From Acidimicrobiaceae bacterium (GTDB lineage Bacteria > Actinomycetota > Acidimicrobiia > Acidimicrobiales > Ilumatobacteraceae), in contig CANFGT010000006.1 of assembly GCA_947446815.1 (NCBI GenBank), forward strand, positions 1 to 64,000: a stretch of 64,000 nucleotides of DNA. The letters run 5' to 3'. The translations under genes were made by a program, and so were the position numbers. Shown in pieces: positions 53,443-61,753 of this stretch. Each line of letters starts with the position of its first letter. The first letter of the stretch is position 1. The notes below the pieces were generated by a model. It saw nothing but the letters and a program-made list of their open reading frames with translations. It was not told the DNA's origin and did not search any database.

Positions 53443-54054
53443 TTACGGCAAAAGGTCTGAGAGCAAGTCTTTCGTGGTCGCCTCTGAAAGCAGAGTCGAG
53501 TCGTTGTAATTCTTTTGGTTGCAGACCACTGAAACGGCGCCGGATTGAAACGCCGTCACCTGGTCCGGAGTGAAATTAAAGGTGAGGTAATGCACTGCTG
53601 CGGTCACGTCATCGCGCGTGAGGCCTGCTGCATGTTGCGCATCGATCTCGCCCTGCACGCTCGACCCATCGGATAACAACAAACTGATGCTGTTCTCCAG
53701 GCCCGCAAGCTTTGGCAACCATTCGCGCACTTGATCCTCAGAGGTGAGTTCAAGAAACAATGTGGCGCACAACTGACCTGGCTCCGGGATCATTGGGTTG
53801 TATGCCTTGAGTTCTTCCTGCACTGCTTCATCAGTGAGAAGTTTTTCAACGCGCACCATCTCTTGAATTTGAAGACGCATGGTGTCACGGTTCTCAAACA
53901 TCACAGTGAGCAATTCACCGATCCCAACACGGCGACGACGCTTCACCTCAATCATGCGAGTACGAAACTCTTGACGTTCACGTTCGTATGCGCGCTGGTC
54001 GGCGATGTCGTTCAGGGTCAACTTGCGAGATGCTGTGGGGGTTGCAGCGTTCAT
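53443..54054 (-). CDS. DUF3501 family protein
   Basis: This 203-residue protein starts with RKLTLNDIADQRAYERERQEFRTRMIEVKRRRRVGIGELLTVMFENRDT-like sequence, typical of DUF3501, and later has MVRVEKLLTDEAVQEELKAYNPMIP. The function is unknown, but the family is usually found next to rubrerythrin and an Fe-S protein of the GlpC/HdrD type, exactly as here, so it probably takes part in peroxide handling. AAGGAA precedes the ATG. It lies 15 nt after the Fe-S gene. Confidence 0.85.
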   Translation of the reverse strand: MNAATPTASRKLTLNDIADQRAYERERQEFRTRMIEVKRRRRVGIGELLTVMFENRDTMRLQIQEMVRVEKLLTDEAVQEELKAYNPMIPEPGQLCATLFLELTSEDQVREWLPKLAGLENSISLLLSDGSSVQGEIDAQHAAGLTRDDVTAAVHYLTFNFTPDQVTAFQSGAVSVVCNQKNYNDSTLLSEATTKDLLSDLLP

Positions 54055-54069
54055 GGATGTTTCCTTGCT

Positions 54070-55383
54070 CTATTTTATTGGTTCTTCAGGAATGCCGTAT
54101 GCACGTGCAACAACTTGCAGTGGATGCTGTGCAACTTTCCCGGTTTGTTCGATAATCGCGGTGTTTGCAAGATGGCAATCTCCTGCGACGATTTCACTTT
54201 CAGCAGCATTGATCTTGTCGGCCAACTTCTTTGCGACAGGAATGGAGAATTCTTCATTGCCGGCCTTGAAACCCCACATGCCGTCGATGCCCGAGCACTG
54301 ATCAATCAGCTTGATCTTTGCGCCCGTGAGCTTCATGAGGTCACGACTACGCAAACCGATGTTCTGCGCTTTGAGGTGACACGGAATGTGATACGAGATT
54401 GTCTCTGCGATTTCACCTGGGAAGTTCGTATCGAGCTCGGTTCCTTCAGCCTTGTGCAGGTTGATGAGGTATTCCGACGAGTCATACGTGTGTGCAGCAA
54501 CGAGTTCTGCATCGGGACCGCCGACGTAGTCGACATAGTCCTTCTTCAAGATGTAACCGCATGTCGGCTGCGGGACAACAATGTCTTTTCCTTCGCGTAC
54601 TGCGTCGGCAAGAACCTTGACCTGCTTAGCGGCAACCTTCGTGAATGTGTCCATGTCTCCGCTATGCAAATACGGAGCACCGCAACATCCAGCACCTTCT
54701 ACCAAAGAGCACTCAACGCCATTGCGTTCGTACACCTTGACGAGATCTTGCCCAATACCAGGCTGCTGATATTCCACAAGACATGTGGGGAAGACTGCGA
54801 CACTGCCCTGCTTTTTTGCAAGCACCGGCGTTACGCGCTTTTTAAACCATGTGCTGAAACGCTGCTTGGCATACGGCGGCAGAACTCGTACAGAAGACAC
54901 TCCTGCGGTCTTTTCCACCATCTTGCGAAGTACTGAACCAGGCTTTGCGCCGATCACGAGATTTGAGACTGTTGATGCTGCAACGGCAATCTTGCCCAAT
55001 GCATCGGTGTGGCCCATGGCCTGAGTCGTAATGCGCTTACGCAATGGCACTTGATTGTTTTCAAGACGCATTGCATCGTGACGCAGCATGAGGCGCGGGA
55101 AGTCAAGAGCCCACTCATGTAATTCTGGAATGTAAGGGCAGTTGACGTAACAGAGCTTGCACTGGAAGCACTCATCAGCGACTTGGTCCTGCTGTTGCGG
55201 AGTCAGGCGCCCTGCGTCCTGATCTTCGTGTTGGTCGACATAACTAAACAACGTAGGAAATGATGAACAGAATTTAAAGCACAAACGGCATCCGTGGCAG
55301 AGGTCGTACACGCGAGTGAGTTCATCGCGAACATCCGCTTCGTCGAGATACTTCGGATGTTTGGGGTCGTACGTGATCGTCAT
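54070..55383 (-). CDS. GlpC/HdrD-like iron-sulfur (Cys-rich CCG) protein
   Basis: This 437-residue protein has an N-terminal ferredoxin-like domain with two 4Fe-4S motifs (CHGCRLCFKFC and CFQCKLCYVNCPY) and two CCG domains (VEGAGCCGAPYLHSGD; and CHLKAQNIGLRS with SGIDGMWG). This matches GlpC, HdrD and related electron-transfer proteins. Its neighbours (rubrerythrin, DUF3501) suggest it passes electrons to rubrerythrin rather than acting in glycerol metabolism (inference). No glpA/glpB lie nearby; glpD at 56511 is a different, FAD-only type. Confidence 0.85.
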   Translation of the reverse strand: MTITYDPKHPKYLDEADVRDELTRVYDLCHGCRLCFKFCSSFPTLFSYVDQHEDQDAGRLTPQQQDQVADECFQCKLCYVNCPYIPELHEWALDFPRLMLRHDAMRLENNQVPLRKRITTQAMGHTDALGKIAVAASTVSNLVIGAKPGSVLRKMVEKTAGVSSVRVLPPYAKQRFSTWFKKRVTPVLAKKQGSVAVFPTCLVEYQQPGIGQDLVKVYERNGVECSLVEGAGCCGAPYLHSGDMDTFTKVAAKQVKVLADAVREGKDIVVPQPTCGYILKKDYVDYVGGPDAELVAAHTYDSSEYLINLHKAEGTELDTNFPGEIAETISYHIPCHLKAQNIGLRSRDLMKLTGAKIKLIDQCSGIDGMWGFKAGNEEFSIPVAKKLADKINAAESEIVAGDCHLANTAIIEQTGKVAQHPLQVVARAYGIPEEPIK

Positions 55384-55439
55384 CGTCGCTGTCTTTCTTT
55401 GTCGTCAGAGTTCTGTCGTAATAAAACACCGCATAGAAA

Positions 55440-55467
55440 CGGGTGGCTACATATCTGCAGCCACCCG
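55440..55467 (-). terminator. Candidate terminator after rubrerythrin
   Basis: A 9-bp stem (cgggtggct / agccacccg) with a 10-nt loop lies between the rubrerythrin stop and the Fe-S gene start. On the minus strand it is followed by TTTC and later a T-rich stretch. The U-tract is short, so partial termination or mRNA stabilisation between the two genes is as likely. Confidence 0.45.
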
Positions 55468-55507
55468 CTTCATGCGAAAATGAAGTGCGTCGAAACGCAC
55501 ACCAGAT

Positions 55508-55924
55508 TTAGAGGGCGGCGAGGCCTTCTCCGAAACGGCCAGCATGGCTCTTCTCGGCGCGTGCAAGCGTCTCGAACCAGTCAGCGATTTCGTCGAATCC
55601 TTCTTCGCGTGCTGTCTTTGCGAAACCTGGGTACATCTGTGTGTACTCATATGTCTCGCCAGCAATCGAAGCCTTGAAGTTTGCTTCTGTTTCGCCGATT
55701 GGCTCACCAGATGCTGGGTCGCCTACTTCTGCGATGTACTCGAGGTGACCGTGTGCGTGACCGGTCTCGCCTTCTGCAACAGAGCGGAAAAGCATTGCTG
55801 CGTCGGGGTAACCCTCAACATCTGCCTTTTGTGCGAACCAGAGGTAGCGACGGTTGGCCTGGCTTTCACCAGCAAACGCCTCCAACAGGTTTTCGTGGGT
55901 CTTGGTTCCCTTCAAGCTTGGCAT
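55508..55924 (-). CDS. Rubrerythrin (erythrin type, no rubredoxin domain)
   Basis: This 138-residue four-helix-bundle protein has diiron ligands in [15 protein letters not shown] and [15 protein letters not shown] plus a second pair in [22 protein letters not shown]. It lacks the C-terminal rubredoxin domain of classical rubrerythrin, so an external electron donor (perhaps the Fe-S protein encoded downstream) is needed. It reduces hydrogen peroxide to water. AAGGAAAGGA precedes the ATG. It is 34 nt after the Fur-family gene, likely co-transcribed with it. Confidence 0.9.
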   Translation of the reverse strand: MPSLKGTKTHENLLEAFAGESQANRRYLWFAQKADVEGYPDAAMLFRSVAEGETGHAHGHLEYIAEVGDPASGEPIGETEANFKASIAGETYEYTQMYPGFAKTAREEGFDEIADWFETLARAEKSHAGRFGEGLAAL

Positions 55925-55958
55925 GATCGGGTCCTTTCCTTGTTGTGGTTGGTTGTTA

Positions 55959-56378
55959 TCAACGCTTCACCGACCCTGAACACGCAGCACAGAGTCCGCG
56001 GTAGACGATGTGAGCATCGGCTACTGCAAACCCTTCGAGGCCGCGCATCTCAGGCGCACGGTTGACGTAGACATCGTGAACAGCGGCGCACTCGTCGCAC
56101 ACTGCGTGGTGGTGATCCGAAACATTGGGATCAAAACGAGCCGAGCCGCTCCCCACATCGATTGATTGCAACTCGCCCATTTCGGTGAGGTCATTCAGTG
56201 TTTGGTACACCGTGCGCAATGAGATGCCCGGCATCTGCCTGGAAGCCTCACTGAACAGCGAATCGGCTGTGGGATGCGTGCAGTTGTCATGCAACAAACG
56301 GAACAACAACTGGCGCTGAGGCGTCACCTTGAGACCTGTAGCGCGAAACGCGACGGTGAGCTCTTCGGGTGAACGCAT
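55959..56378 (-). CDS. Fur-family transcriptional regulator (PerR-like by context)
   Basis: The 139-residue protein has a winged helix (LKVTPQRQLLFRLLHDN, ISLRTVYQTLNDLTEMGELQ), the metal-binding HHH segment (DHHHAVCDEC) and the structural zinc cysteines CDEC...CAAC. Its position upstream of rubrerythrin suggests peroxide sensing, but the exact metal cannot be read. Start ATG 56378 follows a -10-like TATGCT by 7 nt (leaderless). A near-palindromic site at 56410-56432 lies over its promoter, suggesting autoregulation. Confidence 0.87.
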   Translation of the reverse strand: MRSPEELTVAFRATGLKVTPQRQLLFRLLHDNCTHPTADSLFSEASRQMPGISLRTVYQTLNDLTEMGELQSIDVGSGSARFDPNVSDHHHAVCDECAAVHDVYVNRAPEMRGLEGFAVADAHIVYRGLCAACSGSVKR

Positions 56379-56409
56379 GGAGGAGAGCATAAACAGAAAA
56401 CATCCCAAT

Positions 56410-56432
56410 TTGCAACTATTGAAAATTAGCAA
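56410..56432. promoter_or_regulatory. Candidate Fur/PerR box
   Basis: An imperfect 23-bp palindrome (TTGCAACTATT-G-AAAATTAGCAA; 8 of 11 positions symmetric) covers TTGCAA, a plausible -35 for the fur-like gene, 18 bp before its -10 TATGCT (56386-56391 on the minus strand). Size and AT-rich centre fit Fur-family operators; the owner is inferred from position. Confidence 0.45.
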
Positions 56433-56454
56433 TCAATGCAGACAAATGTCCTTC

Positions 56455-56480
56455 CTTTCTAAGTCACACGACTTAGAAAG
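56455..56480. promoter_or_regulatory. Perfect 11-bp palindrome upstream of glpD (candidate operator)
   Basis: The arms ctttctaagtc (56455-56465) and gacttagaaag (56470-56480) match exactly around acac. The right arm overlaps the -35 position of the glpD promoter (-10 TAGGCT at 56497-56502), so a bound dimer would block RNA polymerase. There is no T-run after it, which argues against a terminator. A GntR/TetR- or GlpR-type repressor could bind, but no regulator gene for it is nearby. Confidence 0.6.
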
Positions 56481-56496
56481 ACTTGGAGCCACCACC

Positions 56497-56502
56497 TAGG
56501 CT
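56497..56502 (+). promoter_or_regulatory. -10 box of glpD, leaderless type
   Basis: TAGGCT lies 8 nt before the glpD ATG. No Shine-Dalgarno sequence is seen. A weak -35 (TTAGAA, 56473-56478) falls inside the palindrome. Confidence 0.4.
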
Positions 56503-56510
56503 CAACGACG

Positions 56511-58202
56511 ATGTCAGTACAACCAGATTTCGATCGCTTCTCTTCCCTCCAACGACTCGAATCTGAAGAGTTCGATGTCATCGTCATCGGCGGCGGGATC
56601 ACTGGTGCTGGAGTTGCACTGGACGCCGCTTCTCGTGGCCTACGCGTCGCCTTGCTCGAACGTGATGACTTTGCATCGGGAACATCTTCGAAGTCCTCGA
56701 AATTGATTCACGGTGGACTTCGCTACTTACAACAGGGTGATGTGCGCTTGGTGTACGAGGCACTGCGCGAGCGCAAGCGCTTATGCCGCAACGCGCCACA
56801 TCTAGTGCACGTTCTCCCCTTCATGATTCCCATCCTCACAAAAGATGGCGTCGTGTCTAAGAAGATCGCCCGAGCCCTTGGTTCTGCAATGTGGATGTAT
56901 GACCTCACCGGCGGATGGCGCATTGGCCGTATCCACCGCCGCCTTTCTTCGAAGAAAGCTTTCGCACACTTACCGACGATGGAACAGCGCAAGCTTGCAT
57001 CGGCATATCTCTATTACGACGCGGAGGCAGACGATGCACGGTTGTGCCTCACCGTTTTGCGTACCGCTGCTGACAAAGGTGCGGCTATCGCTAATCGTTG
57101 CAAGGTAGAAGGAATTGACTCCACAAGCCGTACATCTCATTCGGTGCGAGTGACCGACACTCTTGGCGGCAACTCATTCACCGTGCGCGCAAAATCAGTA
57201 ATCAGCGCAACGGGCGTTTGGGCAGATGATGTTCGCGCGCTCGACGAGAAGACTCACCCCGACACGATTCGTCCTGCAAAGGGCGTGCACCTCACCGTGC
57301 CGTGGAAAAAAGTTCGTAACGACATTGCAGTAGTTATTCCGGTTCCCAAAGACCGTCGCAGTTTGTTTGTCGTGCCATGGATTTCCAATGGTGATGGCAC
57401 ATACCAATACACGTATATCGGCACGACCGACACCGACTACAAGGGGCCGGTCAATGACCCACAATGCACCAAGGACGACATCGAGTACGTCCTCGCTGCA
57501 TTGAATGCAAGTGTCACTACAGGCATCACTGTCGACGACGTCACTGGCGTATGGAGCGGCTTGCGTCCCCTCGTCAAGATGGACGACTCTGCGGCAAAGG
57601 CTGGTCGCACCGCAGACCTCAGCCGACGTCACAAAGTGTTCGCCAGCGAAAACGGCGTCATCACTGTCACTGGCGGAAAACTTACGACATACCGCGAAAT
57701 GGCCGAAGACGCCGTTGATGAAGCATGTTCGTTGCTCGGCGTGAAGAAGCACTCAAAAACCAAAGCATTGCTATTGCACGGAGCCTCGGGTAAGCGCTCA
57801 TCATCGACGCAACATGACCGCCACCTCGATGGTCGTTTTGGTTCCGATGCAACTGCAATTAACGAACTGATTGCAGGAGATGCATCGTTGGGCGACGCAC
57901 TCATTCCTGGCCTTCCCTACTTCAAAGCAGAGGCGGTGTATGCGGTCACTCACGAAATGGCGACAACGCTCGACGATGTGATGACGCGTCGCACCCGTGC
58001 ACGTCTCCTTGACCGCAAGGCATGTGCGCGTGGAGCCGGCGAGGTTGCAGATCTCATGGCACCACTTCTCAAGTGGGATAACGCAACACGTGATCGCAAC
58101 GTTGCTCAGTTCATGGATGAATGTGCACGTGAGGATGCAGCCGCACTCGTCACCGAAGCCGAATTCATCGCATCATCAACTCCAGGAACGGAACACCAGT
58201 GA
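56511..58202 (+). CDS. glpD: Aerobic glycerol-3-phosphate dehydrogenase
   Basis: This 563-residue FAD enzyme starts with the dinucleotide fold VIVIGGGITGAGVALDAASRG and has SSKSSKLIHGGLRYLQQ (FAD and substrate binding), the later ISATGVWAD and the C-terminal domain of GlpD/GlpO. It oxidises sn-glycerol-3-phosphate to DHAP, giving electrons to the quinone pool or oxygen. Candidate palindromic operator upstream. It is the first gene of an operon with an alkyl-DHAP synthase-like protein and an FGGY kinase, with 4-nt overlaps between each pair. Confidence 0.93.
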   Translation: MSVQPDFDRFSSLQRLESEEFDVIVIGGGITGAGVALDAASRGLRVALLERDDFASGTSSKSSKLIHGGLRYLQQGDVRLVYEALRERKRLCRNAPHLVHVLPFMIPILTKDGVVSKKIARALGSAMWMYDLTGGWRIGRIHRRLSSKKAFAHLPTMEQRKLASAYLYYDAEADDARLCLTVLRTAADKGAAIANRCKVEGIDSTSRTSHSVRVTDTLGGNSFTVRAKSVISATGVWADDVRALDEKTHPDTIRPAKGVHLTVPWKKVRNDIAVVIPVPKDRRSLFVVPWISNGDGTYQYTYIGTTDTDYKGPVNDPQCTKDDIEYVLAALNASVTTGITVDDVTGVWSGLRPLVKMDDSAAKAGRTADLSRRHKVFASENGVITVTGGKLTTYREMAEDAVDEACSLLGVKKHSKTKALLLHGASGKRSSSTQHDRHLDGRFGSDATAINELIAGDASLGDALIPGLPYFKAEAVYAVTHEMATTLDDVMTRRTRARLLDRKACARGAGEVADLMAPLLKWDNATRDRNVAQFMDECAREDAAALVTEAEFIASSTPGTEHQ

Positions 58203-59677
58203 GCCTTCACACTTTTAACACTGCCATCACTGATCCCATTGAGTTCGGTGGTGACCCAGCACTTGCGACTGCGCGACTCACTGGTTCTGCAACTGTGATC
58301 ACTGCAGAGAATGCAAAAGACATTGCAAGCATCTGCGAGACCACCGATGATGCAGCCGATCGTGCCAACCATGGACGCGATTGGTGGCCGCTTTCGCTGT
58401 CATGGTCTCTACAGAACCAAGTGCCACGTATCCCAGGTTTGGTGTGCAAGCCACGTAGCACGGAGGAAGTGTCGAAGCTTCTCGCATATTGCAACACCCA
58501 TGGCATTGCGGTGACAGCGTCAGGCGGACGTAGCGGCGTGTGCGGCGGAGCGATTCCGTTGCGCGAAGGTGTCTCTCTTGACATGACCAACATGCAAAGC
58601 GTTGAGTCCGTCGATGAGGTCTCTGGCATCATCGAAGTTCTTGCCGGAACATTCGGACCAGACATGGAAGATGCCGCGCGCACGCATGGTCTGACAGTTG
58701 GCCACTTCCCGCAGTCATTCGCGCTTGCAACGGTCGGCGGATGGGTCGCATGTCGCGGTGCAGGTCAGTACTCCACTCGTTACGGAAAAATTGAAGACAT
58801 GGTGCACGCGCTCGAAGCAGTGCTCGCCGACGGAACAATCATTCGTACGGGCGGTGCTCCTGCCGGTGCAGTGGGGCCGGACCTCTCACAGCTTCTGCTC
58901 GGAAGTGAAGGAACACTCGCCGTCCTCACTCGCGTATGGCTTCGCGCTCACCCATTGCCTGAAGTCGAGCGTCGTGGCGCATATGTGTTCGACACATTGA
59001 CCGATGGCTTTGAAGCCTGTCGCCGCATTATTCGTAATGGAGCAACACCTGCGGTGCTTCGTTTGTACGACGGCGCAGAGAGCAAGCGCTCGCATGGCGG
59101 CAACGGCACGAATGCAACATTGCTTGTCCTCGATGAAGGCAATGAGCAACTAGTGGATGCCACGATGGCAATCGTGCACGACGTGTGCAAGTCAATGGGC
59201 GCAATCGTTGGCGACGTTGCATTGGTCGAAGCATGGACACACCATCGCAATGACACGAGCGGTTTGCAAGCTCTTACTCGCAAGGGCTACGTGGTGGACA
59301 CAATGGAAATCGCAGCAAATTGGGCCGACCTCGACAACGTGGTGGAAGCAGTTGGCACAGCAATGCTTGCTGTGCCAGGCGCACGTAGTTCCACTTGCCA
59401 TCTCTCGCACAGCTACATCGAAGGTGCATGCATTTATTTCACCTTCGCTGCTACTCCATCTGCAGAAGAATTTGAGTCGACGTATCTTGCATTGTGGGAT
59501 GCAGGCCAACGCGCCGCACTTGCTGCTGGCGCCAACTTGTCTCACCATCACGGCATTGGTTACAGCCGTTCCCAATACATGGAACAAGCACTCGGAACAA
59601 GCATGCAGGTTCTTCGTAGTGTGAAGAATGCACTTGATCCGAAGGGCATCCTCAACCCGGGCAAACTCGGATTATGA
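58199..59677 (+). CDS. FAD-binding oxidase, alkyl-DHAP synthase-like
   Basis: This 492-residue VAO-family protein has PRIPGLVCKPRSTEEVSKLL, the PP-loop VTASGGRSGVCGGAIPL, the FAD-binding GWVACRGAGQYSTRYGKIEDM and C-terminal SHHHGIGYSRSQYMEQALG (HHH at 449-451). The SHHHGxG motif is typical of alkyldihydroxyacetone-phosphate synthase, which makes the ether bond of ether lipids from acyl-DHAP and a fatty alcohol. Glycolate/D-lactate oxidases lack it. Being between glpD (makes DHAP) and an FGGY kinase fits DHAP chemistry (inference). GTG start overlaps glpD. Confidence 0.8.
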   Translation: MSLHTFNTAITDPIEFGGDPALATARLTGSATVITAENAKDIASICETTDDAADRANHGRDWWPLSLSWSLQNQVPRIPGLVCKPRSTEEVSKLLAYCNTHGIAVTASGGRSGVCGGAIPLREGVSLDMTNMQSVESVDEVSGIIEVLAGTFGPDMEDAARTHGLTVGHFPQSFALATVGGWVACRGAGQYSTRYGKIEDMVHALEAVLADGTIIRTGGAPAGAVGPDLSQLLLGSEGTLAVLTRVWLRAHPLPEVERRGAYVFDTLTDGFEACRRIIRNGATPAVLRLYDGAESKRSHGGNGTNATLLVLDEGNEQLVDATMAIVHDVCKSMGAIVGDVALVEAWTHHRNDTSGLQALTRKGYVVDTMEIAANWADLDNVVEAVGTAMLAVPGARSSTCHLSHSYIEGACIYFTFAATPSAEEFESTYLALWDAGQRAALAAGANLSHHHGIGYSRSQYMEQALGTSMQVLRSVKNALDPKGILNPGKLGL

Positions 59678-61134
59678 GAACTCTCGTCATCGATGTCGGC
59701 ACGAGCGGTCTTCGCGCTGCAGTCATTCTCGATGACGGAACCGTCACGGATCTTCATTACGAGGAATTCGCTCCTTCAACACCAGCTAGTGGCATGGTTG
59801 AATTTGATGCTGTTGCGATGTACAGCGCTGTCAAACGAGTTGCTACTGCAGCAATTGGCTCCGCAGGCGTCGACGCCGTCGGCATCACAAATCAACGCGC
59901 ATCCACCATCGTGTGGCGTGCAAGCACCGGCCAGCCGGTCGCACCTGCCATTGGTTGGCAAGACTTGCGCACCATTGGTGAGTGCATCATGGCGCGCATT
60001 GAACACGGATTTCAGATTGCACCAAATCAGTCGGTAACAAAAGCTGCATGGATTCTCAACAACATCGTCACTGATGCAACAATCCGCAACAGCGATGACC
60101 TGCGAATCGGCACCATCGAAACATGGCTTGTGTGGAATCTGACTCGTGGAGGCTCCTTCGTTACCGACCACACCAATGCAGCAGTGACTGGCATGACAAA
60201 TGCATCAGGCACCGAATGGAACCAGAAAGTTCTCGACGTCTTCACGATCGATAAACGCCATCTGCCACGCATTGTCGACAGTGCAGGGTTCGTTGGCGAA
60301 GCTGTTGAACTTCCCGGCTCACCGCGCATTATGGCGATGGCTGGAGACCAACAGGCATCTCTTGTTGGTCAAGGATGTATCGAACCTGGCATGGCCAAGA
60401 TCACGTTTGGCACGGGCGGCATGCTCGACATGTTCACCGGATACAACGCCCCGAATGCTGCGCGGCGCAGCGACGGCGGCACCTTCCCGATTGTTGCTTT
60501 CAGCTATGACGGAAAGATTGCATACGGCACCGAGGCCATCATGTTGTCCGCGGGCACCAATATTGAATGGCTGCGTGACGACATGGGGCTCATCGCAAGT
60601 CCTGCTGATTCCCACACCATCGCATCCACAGTCGCAACTACTGAGGGCGTGGTCTACGTGCCGGCACTTCTTGGACTGGGTACGCCGCATTGGGATTATG
60701 GCGCTCGCGGAGCACTCTTCGGGATCACGCGTGGCACCAATCGCGCACATATCGTGCGCGCGGTTCTCGAAGGAGTCGCTCATCGTGGTGCCGACCTCGT
60801 CGAAGCAGCAGAAGCTGATTCGGGCCTCTCCATCCCAGAAATCCGTGTGGATGGTGGCATGAGTCGTAATCCAACCTTCGTGCAAGCACTTGCCGATGCC
60901 ACTGGGCGCCCCGTTCGCGTCTCGTCCATTACCGAAGCCACCACGTTGGGTGCCGGTTTCCTTGCCGGAACCGCCGCTGGACAATGGTCACATCTTTCTG
61001 AGGCTGCCAGCACCCTGACATGGGCTTCCACCGTGGCCCCATTAGGTGACCCTGGGGTTGGGCGACAACAATGGTCAGAGGCAGTTTCCCGGACCCGCTC
61101 TTGGATACCCGACCTCTCGGCACTGGACTTCTAG
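59674..61134 (+). CDS. FGGY-family carbohydrate kinase, not a canonical glycerol kinase
   Basis: The 486-residue protein is closest to glycerol kinase in layout (VIDVGTSGLRAAV, GITNQR, AMAGDQQASLVGQ with Asp225, IRVDGGMSRNPTFVQALAD). Two glycerol-contact residues are changed, however: Glu after NQR is Ala76, and the Tyr of DPYFSGTK is replaced (APNQSVTK, 117-123). The GlpK at 45375 has both. Substrate may be another polyol or triose, perhaps dihydroxyacetone. It overlaps the AGPS-like gene by 4 nt. Confidence 0.85.
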   Translation: MRTLVIDVGTSGLRAAVILDDGTVTDLHYEEFAPSTPASGMVEFDAVAMYSAVKRVATAAIGSAGVDAVGITNQRASTIVWRASTGQPVAPAIGWQDLRTIGECIMARIEHGFQIAPNQSVTKAAWILNNIVTDATIRNSDDLRIGTIETWLVWNLTRGGSFVTDHTNAAVTGMTNASGTEWNQKVLDVFTIDKRHLPRIVDSAGFVGEAVELPGSPRIMAMAGDQQASLVGQGCIEPGMAKITFGTGGMLDMFTGYNAPNAARRSDGGTFPIVAFSYDGKIAYGTEAIMLSAGTNIEWLRDDMGLIASPADSHTIASTVATTEGVVYVPALLGLGTPHWDYGARGALFGITRGTNRAHIVRAVLEGVAHRGADLVEAAEADSGLSIPEIRVDGGMSRNPTFVQALADATGRPVRVSSITEATTLGAGFLAGTAAGQWSHLSEAASTLTWASTVAPLGDPGVGRQQWSEAVSRTRSWIPDLSALDF

Positions 61135-61169
61135 TGTTGGGGGGCGACATTTCGCCGAAACGACAAAGG

Positions 61170-61736
61170 ATGACCCGAGTGGTAAATCACCAAGTTGACC
61201 TCCCCGAAGCACACACGACATCACGTCGTCGTCTTCTCGCATCTCTTCTCGCAGGTGGTGCCGCTATTGCAGCCACACCGTTGCTTGCAGGCCGTGCATC
61301 CGCCGAAGGAGTCGTGTTACCGCGCGACCCGAAGGACTTCGCATCTTTGAATGACGCATTAAAGCGCGAGCGCCAGATGGCCGCTACCTACGAAGCAGCA
61401 GTAGCCAAAGCGTCCGGCGATGACAAAACAGCGCTGAATCTTCTCCTCGATCATCACAATGCATACGTTGATGCCATTAAGGCCTACCTTGCAACGCATG
61501 CAGTGGGCACCACCGAGGCTCCCCTTGCATCGCCGACGGGCTCCTTTAAGCAGGTAGCAGCACAGATGGCAACTCTCGAAGACCAGACCGTGACAATGCA
61601 CACCGACCGCTTGGCAACACTTGTTGGCCTTGATGCCGCAACATTGATTGCTTCCATCATCACAATGGAAGCCCGACATGGTGCGGCTCTGTCCCTCGTA
61701 AACGGCGCATCTCCACTTGCAGCCGCTGGCGCATAA
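61170..61736 (+). CDS. Tat-exported ferritin-like protein
   Basis: This 188-residue protein has a twin-arginine signal (TSRRRLLASLLAGGAAIAAT..., cleavage likely after RASA) and a mature part of four helices with pattern LNDALKRERQMAATYEAAVAKA and LEDQTVTMHTDRL typical of ferritin-like DUF4439/DUF305-type bundles. Metal ligands are not complete enough to be sure of a diiron site. The start is ATG 61170 or GTG 61179 (AAAGGA 8 nt upstream). It is 17 nt before a second exported paralogue, so they form a pair. Confidence 0.72.
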   Translation: MTRVVNHQVDLPEAHTTSRRRLLASLLAGGAAIAATPLLAGRASAEGVVLPRDPKDFASLNDALKRERQMAATYEAAVAKASGDDKTALNLLLDHHNAYVDAIKAYLATHAVGTTEAPLASPTGSFKQVAAQMATLEDQTVTMHTDRLATLVGLDAATLIASIITMEARHGAALSLVNGASPLAAAGA

Positions 61737-61753
61737 TTCGAAGGAACAACATC

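Noticed and set aside
53731-54936. 401-residue plus-strand frame opposite DUF3501 and the Fe-S gene
   Set aside because: Composition is Cys/Phe-rich noise and both opposite-strand genes are clear family members.
54070-55383. The Fe-S protein as GlpC of an anaerobic GlpABC complex
   Set aside because: No glpA or glpB nearby, and its neighbours are rubrerythrin and DUF3501.
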